From RBG-16-57-9 sp964462185 (GTDB lineage: Archaea > Thermoproteota > Bathyarchaeia > TCS64), in the NCBI GenBank assembly GCA_964462185.1, contig CAYWWV010000002.1, positions 24,534 to 88,533 on the forward strand: DNA of 64,000 bases. The letters are read 5' to 3'. This document shows, piece after piece, positions 35,227-43,836 of this stretch; the first letter of the stretch is position 1; each line of letters begins with the position of its first letter. Below the pieces are notes generated by a model, which had not been told where the DNA came from, made no database searches, and worked only from the letters and a program-made list of their open reading frames with translations. A program made the translations under genes and the position numbers.

Positions 35227-35592
35227 TCAACTCCTCCACAGGGTGTTAAGAGCCAACACCGATACCAGGCTAGTCCCGACGTAGAACAAAGGCAGGAGGG
35301 GGGAACCAGGGTTGTGCATGGATGTAACCACCACGAACCCCAAGACGTCGAAGATCATGAAGAACACGGCGTAGATGAAGAAGTTCTCCATGTTCAACCT
35401 GACCTTGGCCGCCGGGATGGGCTCCCCACAGGCGTAGGGGGCCAGCTTTCCCTCGGTGTCGGGGCTCTTGGCCGAGAACTCCCTACCAGCCCCCAACAGG
35501 AAGAGGGAGACCAGTAGGGCTAGGCCTACAATTACAGTAAAACCTGCTAGACCCATCAGCAAAGCTTGTACCTCAACATAGCGTTTAACCAA
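35227..35592 (-). CDS. nuoA: NuoA-like membrane subunit
   Basis: The 121-residue protein has three membrane helices. The NuoA loop is present as KLAPYACGEP, and NMENFFIYAVFFMIFDV is the conserved second helix. NuoA is normally found in complex I and Fpo but not in Ech, Mbh or formate hydrogenlyase. It is the first gene of the minus-strand operon. TTG 35592 is assigned; later starts (TTG 35562, ATG 35556) would also give a complete helix and fit a TTTTTAA box near 35602. Confidence 0.88.
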   Translation of the reverse strand: MVKRYVEVQALLMGLAGFTVIVGLALLVSLFLLGAGREFSAKSPDTEGKLAPYACGEPIPAAKVRLNMENFFIYAVFFMIFDVLGFVVVTSMHNPGSPLLPLFYVGTSLVSVLALNTLWRS

Positions 35593-35784
35593 CGCTTAAA
35601 AACATTAGGAAAACTCGGGGGGATTCCTATTCATTTATTGTTGAAGCAAAGGGGTTTTCTCCCCATTTTTATCGTTTTGGCTAGCGTTTTTCTATGAAAA
35701 TGGTATGGATGCCTCCTAGGCTAAAGCGAAATTTTTATACTGAGTGAGAGATATGTTTGGCGATTCAAGATTAGGGGAGTTGCA
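35593..35784. promoter_or_regulatory. Divergent promoter region of the hydrogenase/complex I operons
   Basis: This AT-rich 192-bp spacer lies between the two operons. On the plus strand ATTTTTATAC (35731-35740) fits a TATA box, and GGGGAG (35774-35779) is a ribosome binding site before TTG 35785. On the minus strand ATAAATG-like and TTTTTAA boxes lie near 35635 and 35602. GGGG-TTTTCT-CCCC-ATTTTT at 35651-35670 could be a hairpin. A second plus-strand TATA-like box (about 35665-35672) precedes a 17-codon frame at 35694-35747. No regulator site is evident. Confidence 0.5.
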
Positions 35785-36030
35785 TTGGCGTCACTAGTCC
35801 AGTTAGTGTTGATTGCAGCGGCTCTTGTCTTCGCCCTTTTAGCCGCGGTCCTCCCAGACCTTCTGTATGCGGCTCTCTCCCTGGGGGCCATGTGTGTCTC
35901 CCTGGGGGGGCTATACTGGACGGCCTACGCACCATACGTGGGCCTCTTCCAGATGTTGATCTACGGCGGAGCCATAGTCGTGCTCTTCGTTTCCGTGGTA
36001 ACCTTCGTTAGGAGGGGAGAAGATGGCTAA
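35785..36030 (+). CDS. nuoJ: NuoJ N-terminal half
   Basis: The 81-residue protein has three membrane helices, and the third, YVGLFQMLIYGGAIVVLFVS, is the conserved NuoJ helix that transmits coupling. It stops where full-length NuoJ would go on, and the next gene supplies the second half, as in the two-gene FpoJ of methanogens. TTG 35785 has GGGGAG six bases upstream. It overlaps the next gene by eight bases. Confidence 0.85.
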   Translation: MASLVQLVLIAAALVFALLAAVLPDLLYAALSLGAMCVSLGGLYWTAYAPYVGLFQMLIYGGAIVVLFVSVVTFVRRGEDG

Positions 36031-36298
36031 GTCTAGGAGTAGGACGCTTCTAAGCGCCGCCTTCTCGGCTATCCTCTTTGCCGCCGTAATGGGGGTTTTA
36101 CTGAGGGAGCCTTTCCCGGCCAACGAGTTCAGCCATGGTGAGTTATTGGAGGTGGGGGCGGGCTCCCAGCTGGGCGGAGGGTTCAGCGCCTTCCTCTGGG
36201 GGTACAGGGGGCTGGACCTGGCCTTCCAGGTGTTGGTCCTATTTGCAGCGGCCTTCAGCTGCCTAGCCTTGCTGAGAGGTGGAGAGACCCATGGATAG
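36023..36298 (+). CDS. NuoJ C-terminal half / MbhE-like membrane protein
   Basis: The 91-residue protein has two helices (LLSAAFSAILFAAVMGVLL and QVLVLFAAAFSCLALL). They are separated by a loop with a conserved-looking WGYRGLDLAF, which recalls both FpoJ-C and the MbhE/MrpB type. By position it completes the split NuoJ. ATG 36023 overlaps the preceding stop and its own stop overlaps nuoK, so translation is coupled. Confidence 0.7.
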   Translation: MAKSRSRTLLSAAFSAILFAAVMGVLLREPFPANEFSHGELLEVGAGSQLGGGFSAFLWGYRGLDLAFQVLVLFAAAFSCLALLRGGETHG

Positions 36299-36605
36299 CC
36301 CAGCCATCTTCCTGGGGGCTAGCTTGGCCCTCCTATCCATAGGCCTCTACTGTGTCTCCAAGCCCAACATGATCCGGATACTCCTAGGAGTGGAGATGGT
36401 CCTCAACTCGGCCAACCTGGCCTTCATCTACTTCTCCTCCATGAGAGCCTCCGCCGGCTACGTCGACCCCCTGGGCCAGAGCATAGTCTTTCTAAGCATA
36501 GTCACAGGAGGCTGCGTCATGGCCCTGGGCCTGGCCCTCATAGTCAACGCCTACAAACACTACAAGACCACCGACGCCCGGGAGCTCAGGAGGCTGAGAT
36601 GGTGA
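36291..36605 (+). CDS. nuoK: NuoK-like membrane subunit
   Basis: The 104-residue protein has three helices and the NuoK motif IRILLGVEMVLNSANLAFI, including the buried Glu of the proton path. VFLSIVTGGCVMALGLALI matches helix 3. I chose ATG 36291 (eight-base overlap with the previous gene) rather than GTG 36279. It overlaps the next antiporter gene by seven bases. Confidence 0.92.
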   Translation: MDSPAIFLGASLALLSIGLYCVSKPNMIRILLGVEMVLNSANLAFIYFSSMRASAGYVDPLGQSIVFLSIVTGGCVMALGLALIVNAYKHYKTTDARELRRLRW

Positions 36606-38083
36606 CAACTCCCCTACTACTGTATTTCTTCTCTCCCGTCCTCCTGGGCCTGGTGGGGGTCTTGGCCGAGAAGGCCAAAGCCCCCAGGCTCCGAGATGGA
36701 GCAGCGGTTGCCGTGGGTCTCTGGGGCGTCCAAACCATATGGGCCCTGGCCAAAACGGGCCCCCTCCAAGGCGAAACCCTTGTTATAAGCCTCCTGGGGA
36801 AGCCCCCCCTAGGCGCCTGCCTGGAGGTGGACCTGATGGGCCTCTACTTCGCAGGCACCGCAGTAGTCCTCTGCCTCCTGGCCACCCTCTACAGCTTGGC
36901 CTACATGGGCCACGAGGACAGGCTCACCGAGTTCTACACCCTGGTCTCATGCCTCACCGTTGGAATGGTGGGGGTCTCCCTGGCGGGGGACTTTTACACA
37001 CTCTTCATCTTCTGGGAGCTCATGGGCCTCTCCAGCTACAGCCTGGTGGGCTTCAGAAAGAGCCTCGCAGGCCCCATCGAGGCCAGCTTCAAATACATGG
37101 TAATGGGCAGCGTGGGGAGCGTGGTCCTGTTCTTCGGCATGGCCTTCCTCTACGGCATGGCGGGCACCCTCAACTTCGCCCACCTCTCAACTGTGCTGAG
37201 GGACGCCCCCCTGAACCCCTGGATGATGGTGGTCTTCGCCACCCTACTGGTGGGCATGGGAGTCAAGGCCGCCATAGTCCCCATGCACACATGGCTGCCC
37301 GACGCCCACCCCGAGGCACCCAGCCCCATCAGCGCCATACTCAGCGGCATAGTCATCGAGACAGGGCTCTACGCCCTCATCCGAGTCCTCTACCTGGTCT
37401 ACGAGCCAGCCTTCTTCAAGGCGCCCATAGCCTTGCTGGCGGCGGCCACCATGACCCTGGGCAACATCCTGGCCCTCAGGCAGGACGATGTGAAGAGGAT
37501 GCTGGCCTACTCCAGCATCGCCCAAGTCGGATACATGCTCATAGGCGTCTCCACCGGCCTAGCCTACGGCCTCCTGGGAACCCTGCTACACGTCTTTAAC
37601 CACTCCTTCATGAAGGGCGCCGCCTTCCTGGCCGTGGGAAGCATAGACCACCAAGCGGGGACCCGGGACCTCAAAAAGCTACGCGGGGTGGGGCGGAGGA
37701 TGCCCCTCACCACCCTGGCCATCATAGTGTCCTTCCTGGGCCTGGCCGGGGTTCCCGGCACCAGCGGCTTCATCAGCAAATTCACCCTGTTCAGCAGCGC
37801 CATCGGTGCCGGCATGGGCTACCTGGCCCTCCTAGGCGTCCTCAACAGCAGCCTCAGCGTGGCCTATTACGCCAGGGTCATCATGACCCTCCTCTCAGGG
37901 GAGCCTGGGAAGGATGTCCAGGTGGGTGAGGCCTCACCCATCATGGTCTTGGTCACCCTAGCCATGGCCCTGGTGATCATATGGCTCGGCTTGTTCCCCG
38001 GCGGCCTAACGGCGCTAGCAAACGAGGCCACCAAACCCCTCTTCGAGGGCTTAACCCAATACATAGGAGCAGTGTTAGGATGA
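36599..38083 (+). CDS. Antiporter-like proton channel subunit 1 (NuoN/MrpD-like)
   Basis: The 494-residue protein has about 14 helices. Key pumping residues are visible: Glu in FIFWELMGLSSYSLVGF (helix 5), Lys in GMGVKAAIVPMHTWLPDAHP (helix 7) and Lys in GTSGFISKFTLFSSA (helix 12). It resembles NuoN, MrpD and Mbh-type antiporters more than NuoL or NuoM. It overlaps the nuoL start by four bases (ATGA). Confidence 0.88.
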   Translation: MVTTPLLLYFFSPVLLGLVGVLAEKAKAPRLRDGAAVAVGLWGVQTIWALAKTGPLQGETLVISLLGKPPLGACLEVDLMGLYFAGTAVVLCLLATLYSLAYMGHEDRLTEFYTLVSCLTVGMVGVSLAGDFYTLFIFWELMGLSSYSLVGFRKSLAGPIEASFKYMVMGSVGSVVLFFGMAFLYGMAGTLNFAHLSTVLRDAPLNPWMMVVFATLLVGMGVKAAIVPMHTWLPDAHPEAPSPISAILSGIVIETGLYALIRVLYLVYEPAFFKAPIALLAAATMTLGNILALRQDDVKRMLAYSSIAQVGYMLIGVSTGLAYGLLGTLLHVFNHSFMKGAAFLAVGSIDHQAGTRDLKKLRGVGRRMPLTTLAIIVSFLGLAGVPGTSGFISKFTLFSSAIGAGMGYLALLGVLNSSLSVAYYARVIMTLLSGEPGKDVQVGEASPIMVLVTLAMALVIIWLGLFPGGLTALANEATKPLFEGLTQYIGAVLG

Positions 38084-40272
38084 TTCCCGTAACCGTTGTT
38101 TCCGAGCTGGGGCCCCAGATGGCTCCTCTCCTCTCGTGGTTGATCCCCATGGTTGGGGCGCTATCCATGCCCATTCTGGGTATGTTGAGCCACAGGCTCA
38201 GGGACACCATGGCCGTGGTCTTCGCAGGGCTGGCCGTTGTCTCGGCTGCCTCCATGATCCCCGGCCTGCTGGAGGGCCACACCCCTGGGGTGGTGGAGCT
38301 GGTGACGTGGCTGACCCTGCCCGGGGGCGAGCCCCTCAAATTCGGGTTGCTGGTGGACCCCCTGAGCGTCATCGTCTGCAACGTGGTGGCCTTAATCAGC
38401 TTCCTCATAGTGGTCTACTCCACCAGCTATATGGAAGGGGACCCGGGTCTCACCCGGTACTGGTTCCTCTTCCTATACTTCATAGGGAGCATGCTGCTGC
38501 TGGTGCTCTCCGACAACCTTTTGATGACCCTCATCGGCTGGGAGGGGGTGGGGGTTTGCAGCTACGGCCTCATCGGGTACTACTACCAGGACTCCAAGGA
38601 GAGGTGGCTGGGCGGCCCCCCACCCACCAAGATGTACCCCCCCAGCCACTGCGGCATGAAGGCCTTCGTCGTCACCGGCATAGGCGACGTCTTCCTCATC
38701 GCCGCCGTCTTCCTCATCTACTACTACGCAGGCACCTTCAGCTACGCCGAGCTCATTGAGACGGCCCCCGTGTGGCTGGGGGAGATGGCCAAGTCCCCAG
38801 GTCTGGTGGCCCTGGTGGCCGTCCTCTTCCTGGGGGGCCCCATAGGTAAGTCGGCTCAGTTCCCCCTCCACGAGTGGCTGCCCGAGGCCATGGCTGGTCC
38901 CACCAGCGTCTCAGCCCTCATCCACGCAGCCACCATGGTGAAGGCGGGTGTCTACCTGGTGGCCAGGATGAGCCCGGTCTTCTACGTTGGGCGTTGGGTG
39001 CTGAACCTCCCCGAGGCCCAGGTCTACTTCACCGCCATCGCCCTGGTTGGGGCCTTCACCTGCTTCCTAGCGGCAACCCAGGCCCTGGTGGCCTTGGAAC
39101 TCAAAAAAATCCTGGCCTACTCCACCGTCAGCCAGATCGGCTACATGATGCTGGGCCTGGGCCTCAGCGGGTTCTCCGAGGAGGCCTACGTGGCGGGCCT
39201 CACCGCCGGGATATACCACCTGGCCAGCCACGCCCTCTTCAAGGCCGCCCTCTTCCTCAGCGCTGGCAGCGTAATCCACGCGGTGCACACCATATACACC
39301 AGTGAGATGGGGGGCCTCTCCAAATACATGCCCAAGACCTACAGGCTAATGGCGGTGGCCACCCTCAGCCTAGCCGGCGTCCCCATACTCAGCGGTTTCT
39401 GGAGCAAGGACGCCGTCTTCCTGGCAGCCCTGGCCGCTGGCACCCCCCTGGCCTATGTCTTACTCGGCGTCGGGGTGGCTAGCGCCGCTCTCACCCTCTC
39501 CTACAGCGTCCGGTTCATCGCCAGGACCTTCAGGGGGGAGGAGAGCAGCCACATCAAGCACATGGTTGAGCATGGCCACGCGCCCCATGAGGCTCCCCTG
39601 GCTATGTGGGGGCCCATCGCGGTCTTGGTGGGGTTGTTCACCGTTATGGGGCTGCTGGCCACCGCGGGGCTCTTCAACCCTGCTCTAAACCCCGAGCATT
39701 TCTTGGAGGAGCAGCTCCACCACTCGGTGGAGGCCCTGCTTCCCCACGGGGTTGCTGAGCACCTGCCCGTGGCCCACATTGAGGGCTCCACCAAGTTGTT
39801 GGGGGCGGCTCTAAGCGGGGTTGCCCTCCTGGTGGGGGGCTACCTGGGCTACACCTTCTTCTGGTCGGGGAGGGTGGATAGCTGGGCCTGGGTCCAGTCC
39901 AGCCCTGCTCTGAGCCGGATACACGCCTTCCTCTGGAACCGCTGGTACCTCAACGACCTCTACTACCTGGTCTTCGTGGACGGAGTCTCCATGTGCAGCC
40001 GGGTGTTCCACAACTTCTTCGAGTCCAAGGCCCTGGTCTGGCTCAACGATGGGGTTGCCCAGGCCTCCCAGAGGGTCTGCGAAGCCCTATACGGCGTCGT
40101 GGAGAGCGGCTTCTTCTTCGGCGCCGTGAATCGTGGGATACCCTCAGGCGTGCTGGGGGTCTACTCCAGGTTGAGGAAGACCCAGACAGGGCTCCTCAAC
40201 ATTAACCTGCTCTACATGGTGGCCATGCTGATACTGGTGATACTGCTCATGGTTTATGGAGGGTGGCTGTGA
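38080..40272 (+). CDS. nuoL: NuoL-like antiporter subunit
   Basis: The 730-residue protein has about 16 helices. The NuoL signatures are GWEGVGVCSYGLIGYYY, GKSAQFPLHEWLPEAMAGPT and SGFWSKDAVFLAAL. After the antiporter core, residues ~520-730 form the lateral helix and final membrane anchor of NuoL, which runs along the pumping arm. ATG 38080 overlaps the preceding stop; an in-frame extension to 37981 lies inside the upstream gene and is rejected. Confidence 0.92.
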   Translation: MIPVTVVSELGPQMAPLLSWLIPMVGALSMPILGMLSHRLRDTMAVVFAGLAVVSAASMIPGLLEGHTPGVVELVTWLTLPGGEPLKFGLLVDPLSVIVCNVVALISFLIVVYSTSYMEGDPGLTRYWFLFLYFIGSMLLLVLSDNLLMTLIGWEGVGVCSYGLIGYYYQDSKERWLGGPPPTKMYPPSHCGMKAFVVTGIGDVFLIAAVFLIYYYAGTFSYAELIETAPVWLGEMAKSPGLVALVAVLFLGGPIGKSAQFPLHEWLPEAMAGPTSVSALIHAATMVKAGVYLVARMSPVFYVGRWVLNLPEAQVYFTAIALVGAFTCFLAATQALVALELKKILAYSTVSQIGYMMLGLGLSGFSEEAYVAGLTAGIYHLASHALFKAALFLSAGSVIHAVHTIYTSEMGGLSKYMPKTYRLMAVATLSLAGVPILSGFWSKDAVFLAALAAGTPLAYVLLGVGVASAALTLSYSVRFIARTFRGEESSHIKHMVEHGHAPHEAPLAMWGPIAVLVGLFTVMGLLATAGLFNPALNPEHFLEEQLHHSVEALLPHGVAEHLPVAHIEGSTKLLGAALSGVALLVGGYLGYTFFWSGRVDSWAWVQSSPALSRIHAFLWNRWYLNDLYYLVFVDGVSMCSRVFHNFFESKALVWLNDGVAQASQRVCEALYGVVESGFFFGAVNRGIPSGVLGVYSRLRKTQTGLLNINLLYMVAMLILVILLMVYGGWL

Positions 40273-41753
40273 TGGTGGGCTCACTGTGGTTGGCGGTTCT
40301 ACTGCCGGTGGCCTTCATGCCGGTGGTCTACTTGCTGGGTAGGCAGATGGGGGGGAGGGTGGCATGGGTCGCAGCTCTGCCCCTGGTCTACACCACCCTG
40401 AGCCTGGTGCGGCTGATGCCCGTGGTCTCAGGGGCCCCCGTGGCCGAGTACCTGGAGTGGCTTCCGGGGGTGAGGTTCGGCTTCTACCTCGATGGGTTGA
40501 GCCTGCCCATAGCTGCCTTGGTGGCCTTCCTCTCGGTGGTGGCCATCATATACAGCGCCGAGGAGATGGGTTGCAGGATTCCCGAGATGTACGGGGGCGA
40601 AAACCCCAGGGCCCACGCCACCTACTACGCCGTCATGCTGGCCTACGCGGCCAGCATGGTGGGGGTGGTGCTGAGCACCAACCTCTTCCAGTTCTACATG
40701 TTCTTCGAGCTGATGATCATCCCCAGCTACATGTTGATCAACGTCTACGGCTCGGGTGAGAAGGAGAAGACCGCCCTAAGCTACCTGCTGTGGAGCATCG
40801 TGGGCGCCGTAATATTCTTCACGGGTGTGTTGATGGCTTACGGGGTTACGGGCTCCTACGAGATTACTTCCCTGGCCCAGCTGGGGGGCACCAGGTACGC
40901 CGGGGTGGTCACAGCCCTATTCGTGGTGGGGATGGGCGTGAAGCTGGCCATGCTGGGGGTCCACTTCTGGCAGCCGGCGGCCTACGCCGAGGCCCCCACC
41001 GCCGTGAGCGCCCTCCTGAGCCCCGCCATGAGTGGCCTGGCGGCCTACTCCATGGCACGGATGCTGCTGCCGGTTTCAGGGGCCCTCCAGTCGGTCTACA
41101 CCCCCGCCTTGGCCTGGGGGTTGGCCACCATGGTCTACGGGGGTCTCATGGCCCTCTCTGAGAACGATGTGAAGAGGATGCTGGCCTACAGCAGCATGAG
41201 CCAGATGGGCTACATATTCATAGGGGTGGCCAGCGCCAACGCCCTGGGCGCCACGGGGGGTATGCTTCACTACATCACCCACGCCTTCGGTAAGGCTGCC
41301 CTGTTCTTCTGCGCCGGCGTAATCATCCAGAGGACGGGTGTGAGGGATATTAGGGAGTTGGGGGGCCTGGCCTCCAAGATGCCCTTGACGGCCACCGTCT
41401 TCTTCCTGGGGGCGCTGAACCTTGCGGGAATACCCCCCACGGTGGGGTATCCCTCCAAGATGATGGTCTTCATGGGGGCCCTGGGCCCAGGTGTGGTAGG
41501 GGGAGACCCCGTCCAGTTCACCCTGGGGCTGGTGGCCCTGGTCTCCACGGCCCTAACCGTGGCCTACACCACCTGGGCCATGCGGAGAATCTTCTTCGGC
41601 CCCCTCCCCGAGCATCTTAACGGGGTGAGGGATGCCCCCGCCCTGATGGGGGTTGCCATGGCTCTGGTGGCGGGCCTGAGCCTGCTCCTGGGGGTCTACC
41701 CGAGGCCTGTCTTCGACTTGGTAGCGGAGGCGGTTTCAAACCTGGTTGTGTGA
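40272..41753 (+). CDS. nuoM: NuoM-like antiporter subunit (copy 1)
   Basis: The 493-residue protein has about 14 helices. FYMFFELMIIPSYMLINVYG is the NuoM helix 5, GMGVKLAMLGVHFWQPAAYA keeps the helix 7 Lys (the usual HxWLPDAH is changed to HFWQPAAY), and GYPSKMMVFMGAL keeps the helix 12 Lys. ATG 40272 overlaps the nuoL stop as TGATG. Confidence 0.9.
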   Translation: MVGSLWLAVLLPVAFMPVVYLLGRQMGGRVAWVAALPLVYTTLSLVRLMPVVSGAPVAEYLEWLPGVRFGFYLDGLSLPIAALVAFLSVVAIIYSAEEMGCRIPEMYGGENPRAHATYYAVMLAYAASMVGVVLSTNLFQFYMFFELMIIPSYMLINVYGSGEKEKTALSYLLWSIVGAVIFFTGVLMAYGVTGSYEITSLAQLGGTRYAGVVTALFVVGMGVKLAMLGVHFWQPAAYAEAPTAVSALLSPAMSGLAAYSMARMLLPVSGALQSVYTPALAWGLATMVYGGLMALSENDVKRMLAYSSMSQMGYIFIGVASANALGATGGMLHYITHAFGKAALFFCAGVIIQRTGVRDIRELGGLASKMPLTATVFFLGALNLAGIPPTVGYPSKMMVFMGALGPGVVGGDPVQFTLGLVALVSTALTVAYTTWAMRRIFFGPLPEHLNGVRDAPALMGVAMALVAGLSLLLGVYPRPVFDLVAEAVSNLVV

Positions 41754-41764
41754 GGTGAATATGT

Positions 41765-43255
41765 GTGAGTAGTTTGATTAGTCTGGTTTTAGCCCTCTTC
41801 CTGGCGGCCCCAGTGGTTTACCTATTGGGGAGGGGGATGGGCTCCAAGGTTAGCTGGATCGTAGCCCTTCTCTTCCTGGGGGCGGCGGCCACCCAGTGGT
41901 TAATGTTCCCAGAGGTGATGCACCAACCCCACGTGGAGGAATACCAATGGGTCTCACCCCCCCTAGGGCTGAGCTTCGGCCTGCTGGCCGACGGGTTGAG
42001 CACCCCCATGGTCTTCACCTTCCTATTCGTCTGCGCGGCCGCCAGCCTCTTCAGCGGGCCCTACATGGAGAGGAGGCTCTCCCTGGGGGACCTGGACGAG
42101 GGCGGCGACCAGCTCCCCAGGTTCTACAGCCTATTCCTCCTCTACGGCGCCAGCGTGGCCGGGTGTATGCTGGCCACAGACACCATCCAGTTCTTCATGT
42201 TCTTCGAGCTGGCCCTAATCTTCAGCTGGCTCCTTGTCTTCCTCTACGGCTACGGCGACCGGAGGAGGAACAGCATGGTCTACTTCATCTACACCCACAT
42301 CGGCGGAGGCATATTCCTCCTGGGCATTCTGGGGGCCTACTGGTCGGTGGGGAGCTTCAAGGTGGCAGACCTGGCCCAGATCGCCGGACACCCCCAGGCC
42401 ACCCTGGTGGGCCTAGCCATCACCATAGGCCTACTCTTCAAGATAGGGGCCTTCGGATTCCACGGCTGGATGCCCATAACCTACGCCGAGAGCCCCGCCC
42501 CCCTCAGCGCCGTCCTGGGAGCCACCTCCGTCATGCTCAGCACCTACGGCATGGCCCGCCTACTACCCTACTTCCAGGAGGCCCTGGAGCCCGTCAGCCA
42601 CATCTTCATGGCCTGGGCCCTAGTCACCATCCTGTACGCCGGGGCCATGGCCCTGGCCCAGAGGGACACCAAGAAGCTGGTGGCCTACCTCAGCATGAGC
42701 CAGATGAACTACTGCGTCCTAGGCGTCTTCACCTACGTGGCCTACGGAGTCCTGGGCTCCATCAGCTACAGCATCAGCCACGGACTGGCCATCGGCCTCC
42801 TATTCCTAGTCTCGGGGGCCCTCCTCTACCGGACGGGCAGCCGGGATATGGATGAGATGGGGGGGCTGGCCGAGAGGCTCCCCAGCGTAATCCTGGCCAG
42901 CCTGGCAGGCTTCCTCACCATCGGAGGCGTCCCCCCAGCCGTGGGCTTCAAGAGCAAGTTCATCCTCCTCAGCGGGGCCATGGTGAGGGGCCTCCACTCC
43001 GGCTGGCTGGAGCTCATGGTGGCCATCCTGGCGGGGAGCCTGGCCACCCTGCTGACCCTTGGATACGAGTTCAGGGCGGTGTGGCGCATATTCTACGGGA
43101 AGCTCCCCAAGAGGCTGGAGGATGTGAAGGCCGTGCCCCTGGAGATGGCGTTGCCCCTGCTAGCCCTGGGGGCGCTGGCCGTGGTCTTCGGAGTCTGGCC
43201 CAAACTGATAACAAACCCCATAGAGGTCTTTATCGAACACATCTTCCACCACTAA
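41765..43255 (+). CDS. NuoM/NuoN-like antiporter subunit (copy 2)
   Basis: The 496-residue protein has about 14 helices. It keeps the helix 5 Glu (FFMFFELALIFSWLLVF), the helix 7 Lys (LFKIGAFGFHGWMPITYAE) and a helix 12 Lys (GFKSKFILLSGAM), so it should carry protons. It is closer to the preceding NuoM-like protein than to NuoN. GTG 41765 has GAGGTGA at 41752-41758, six bases upstream, overlapping the previous stop. It is the last gene of the plus-strand operon. Confidence 0.87.
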   Translation: MSSLISLVLALFLAAPVVYLLGRGMGSKVSWIVALLFLGAAATQWLMFPEVMHQPHVEEYQWVSPPLGLSFGLLADGLSTPMVFTFLFVCAAASLFSGPYMERRLSLGDLDEGGDQLPRFYSLFLLYGASVAGCMLATDTIQFFMFFELALIFSWLLVFLYGYGDRRRNSMVYFIYTHIGGGIFLLGILGAYWSVGSFKVADLAQIAGHPQATLVGLAITIGLLFKIGAFGFHGWMPITYAESPAPLSAVLGATSVMLSTYGMARLLPYFQEALEPVSHIFMAWALVTILYAGAMALAQRDTKKLVAYLSMSQMNYCVLGVFTYVAYGVLGSISYSISHGLAIGLLFLVSGALLYRTGSRDMDEMGGLAERLPSVILASLAGFLTIGGVPPAVGFKSKFILLSGAMVRGLHSGWLELMVAILAGSLATLLTLGYEFRAVWRIFYGKLPKRLEDVKAVPLEMALPLLALGALAVVFGVWPKLITNPIEVFIEHIFHH

Positions 43256-43300
43256 CACCCCTCTGGGAAGCCCTTTAAGCCCAGAGCCCCCACCCAACCC

Positions 43301-43765
43301 ATGCTTGACTCGGAGACCCTTAGGAACAGGGTGGCCAGGATCATTGCCTGCACCCGCTTCCCCTTCGTGGACCAGGAGAACTGGCCCAGGGGGCGGCGCA
43401 CAGTCGTGAACGACGAGGAGAAGAGGTTCGCCGTCCACGTGGAGGGGGAGACCTATTACCCCAGCATCGTGGTCTTGGAGGCCGGTGGGGGTGTGAGGGA
43501 GATAGGTCTGGTGGAGACCAGGGAAGAGGTGGCCGAGGGGAGCCTGCCCCGCTGGAGAGCCCTCAGCCAGGTCTGCTCCAAGGGGAGGGCCCACCGCAAG
43601 CTCTTCCTCTACGTCCCCCGGGGGCTTGAGGAGAAGGCCCAGAGGCTCTTGGAGGATGGCGGGGTGGACTACGACGGCATCCGGGGCTACCACGTGGAAA
43701 ACCAGTTCCTCAGGGTAACCCCCTTTGTGACCAGGAACGATGAATACGACCACGCCGTCACCTAG
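43301..43765 (+). CDS. Hypothetical protein, possible nuclease-like fold
   Basis: The 154-residue protein is mixed alpha/beta. The core YPSIVVLEAGGGVREIGLVE, followed by a helix (RWRALSQVCSKGRAHRKL) and a strand (FLYVP), resembles the strand-turn-strand of PD-(D/E)XK-type folds, but the catalytic Lys is not clear. I cannot name it. ATG 43301 lies 26 nt after CCTTTAAGC (43271-43279), so it has its own leaderless promoter and is not part of the nuo operon. Confidence 0.65.
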   Translation: MLDSETLRNRVARIIACTRFPFVDQENWPRGRRTVVNDEEKRFAVHVEGETYYPSIVVLEAGGGVREIGLVETREEVAEGSLPRWRALSQVCSKGRAHRKLFLYVPRGLEEKAQRLLEDGGVDYDGIRGYHVENQFLRVTPFVTRNDEYDHAVT

Positions 43766-43802
43766 ACAATAGTATATACTGGGTGGCCCCCAATTCGTAA
43801 GT

Positions 43803-43810
43803 CTTTTAAA
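43803..43810 (+). promoter_or_regulatory. TATA box of the A-type ATP synthase operon
   Basis: CTTTTAAA lies about 30 nt before ATG 43837, giving a leader of only a few bases for the seven-gene operon. Confidence 0.5.
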
Positions 43811-43836
43811 CCCACCGATTTCACAGCCTCCTTGTT

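Noticed and set aside
37981..38079. Upstream extension of the nuoL-like frame
   Set aside because: It lies wholly inside the preceding antiporter gene and adds an Arg-rich stretch unlike NuoL; ATG 38080 with an ATGA overlap is the natural start.
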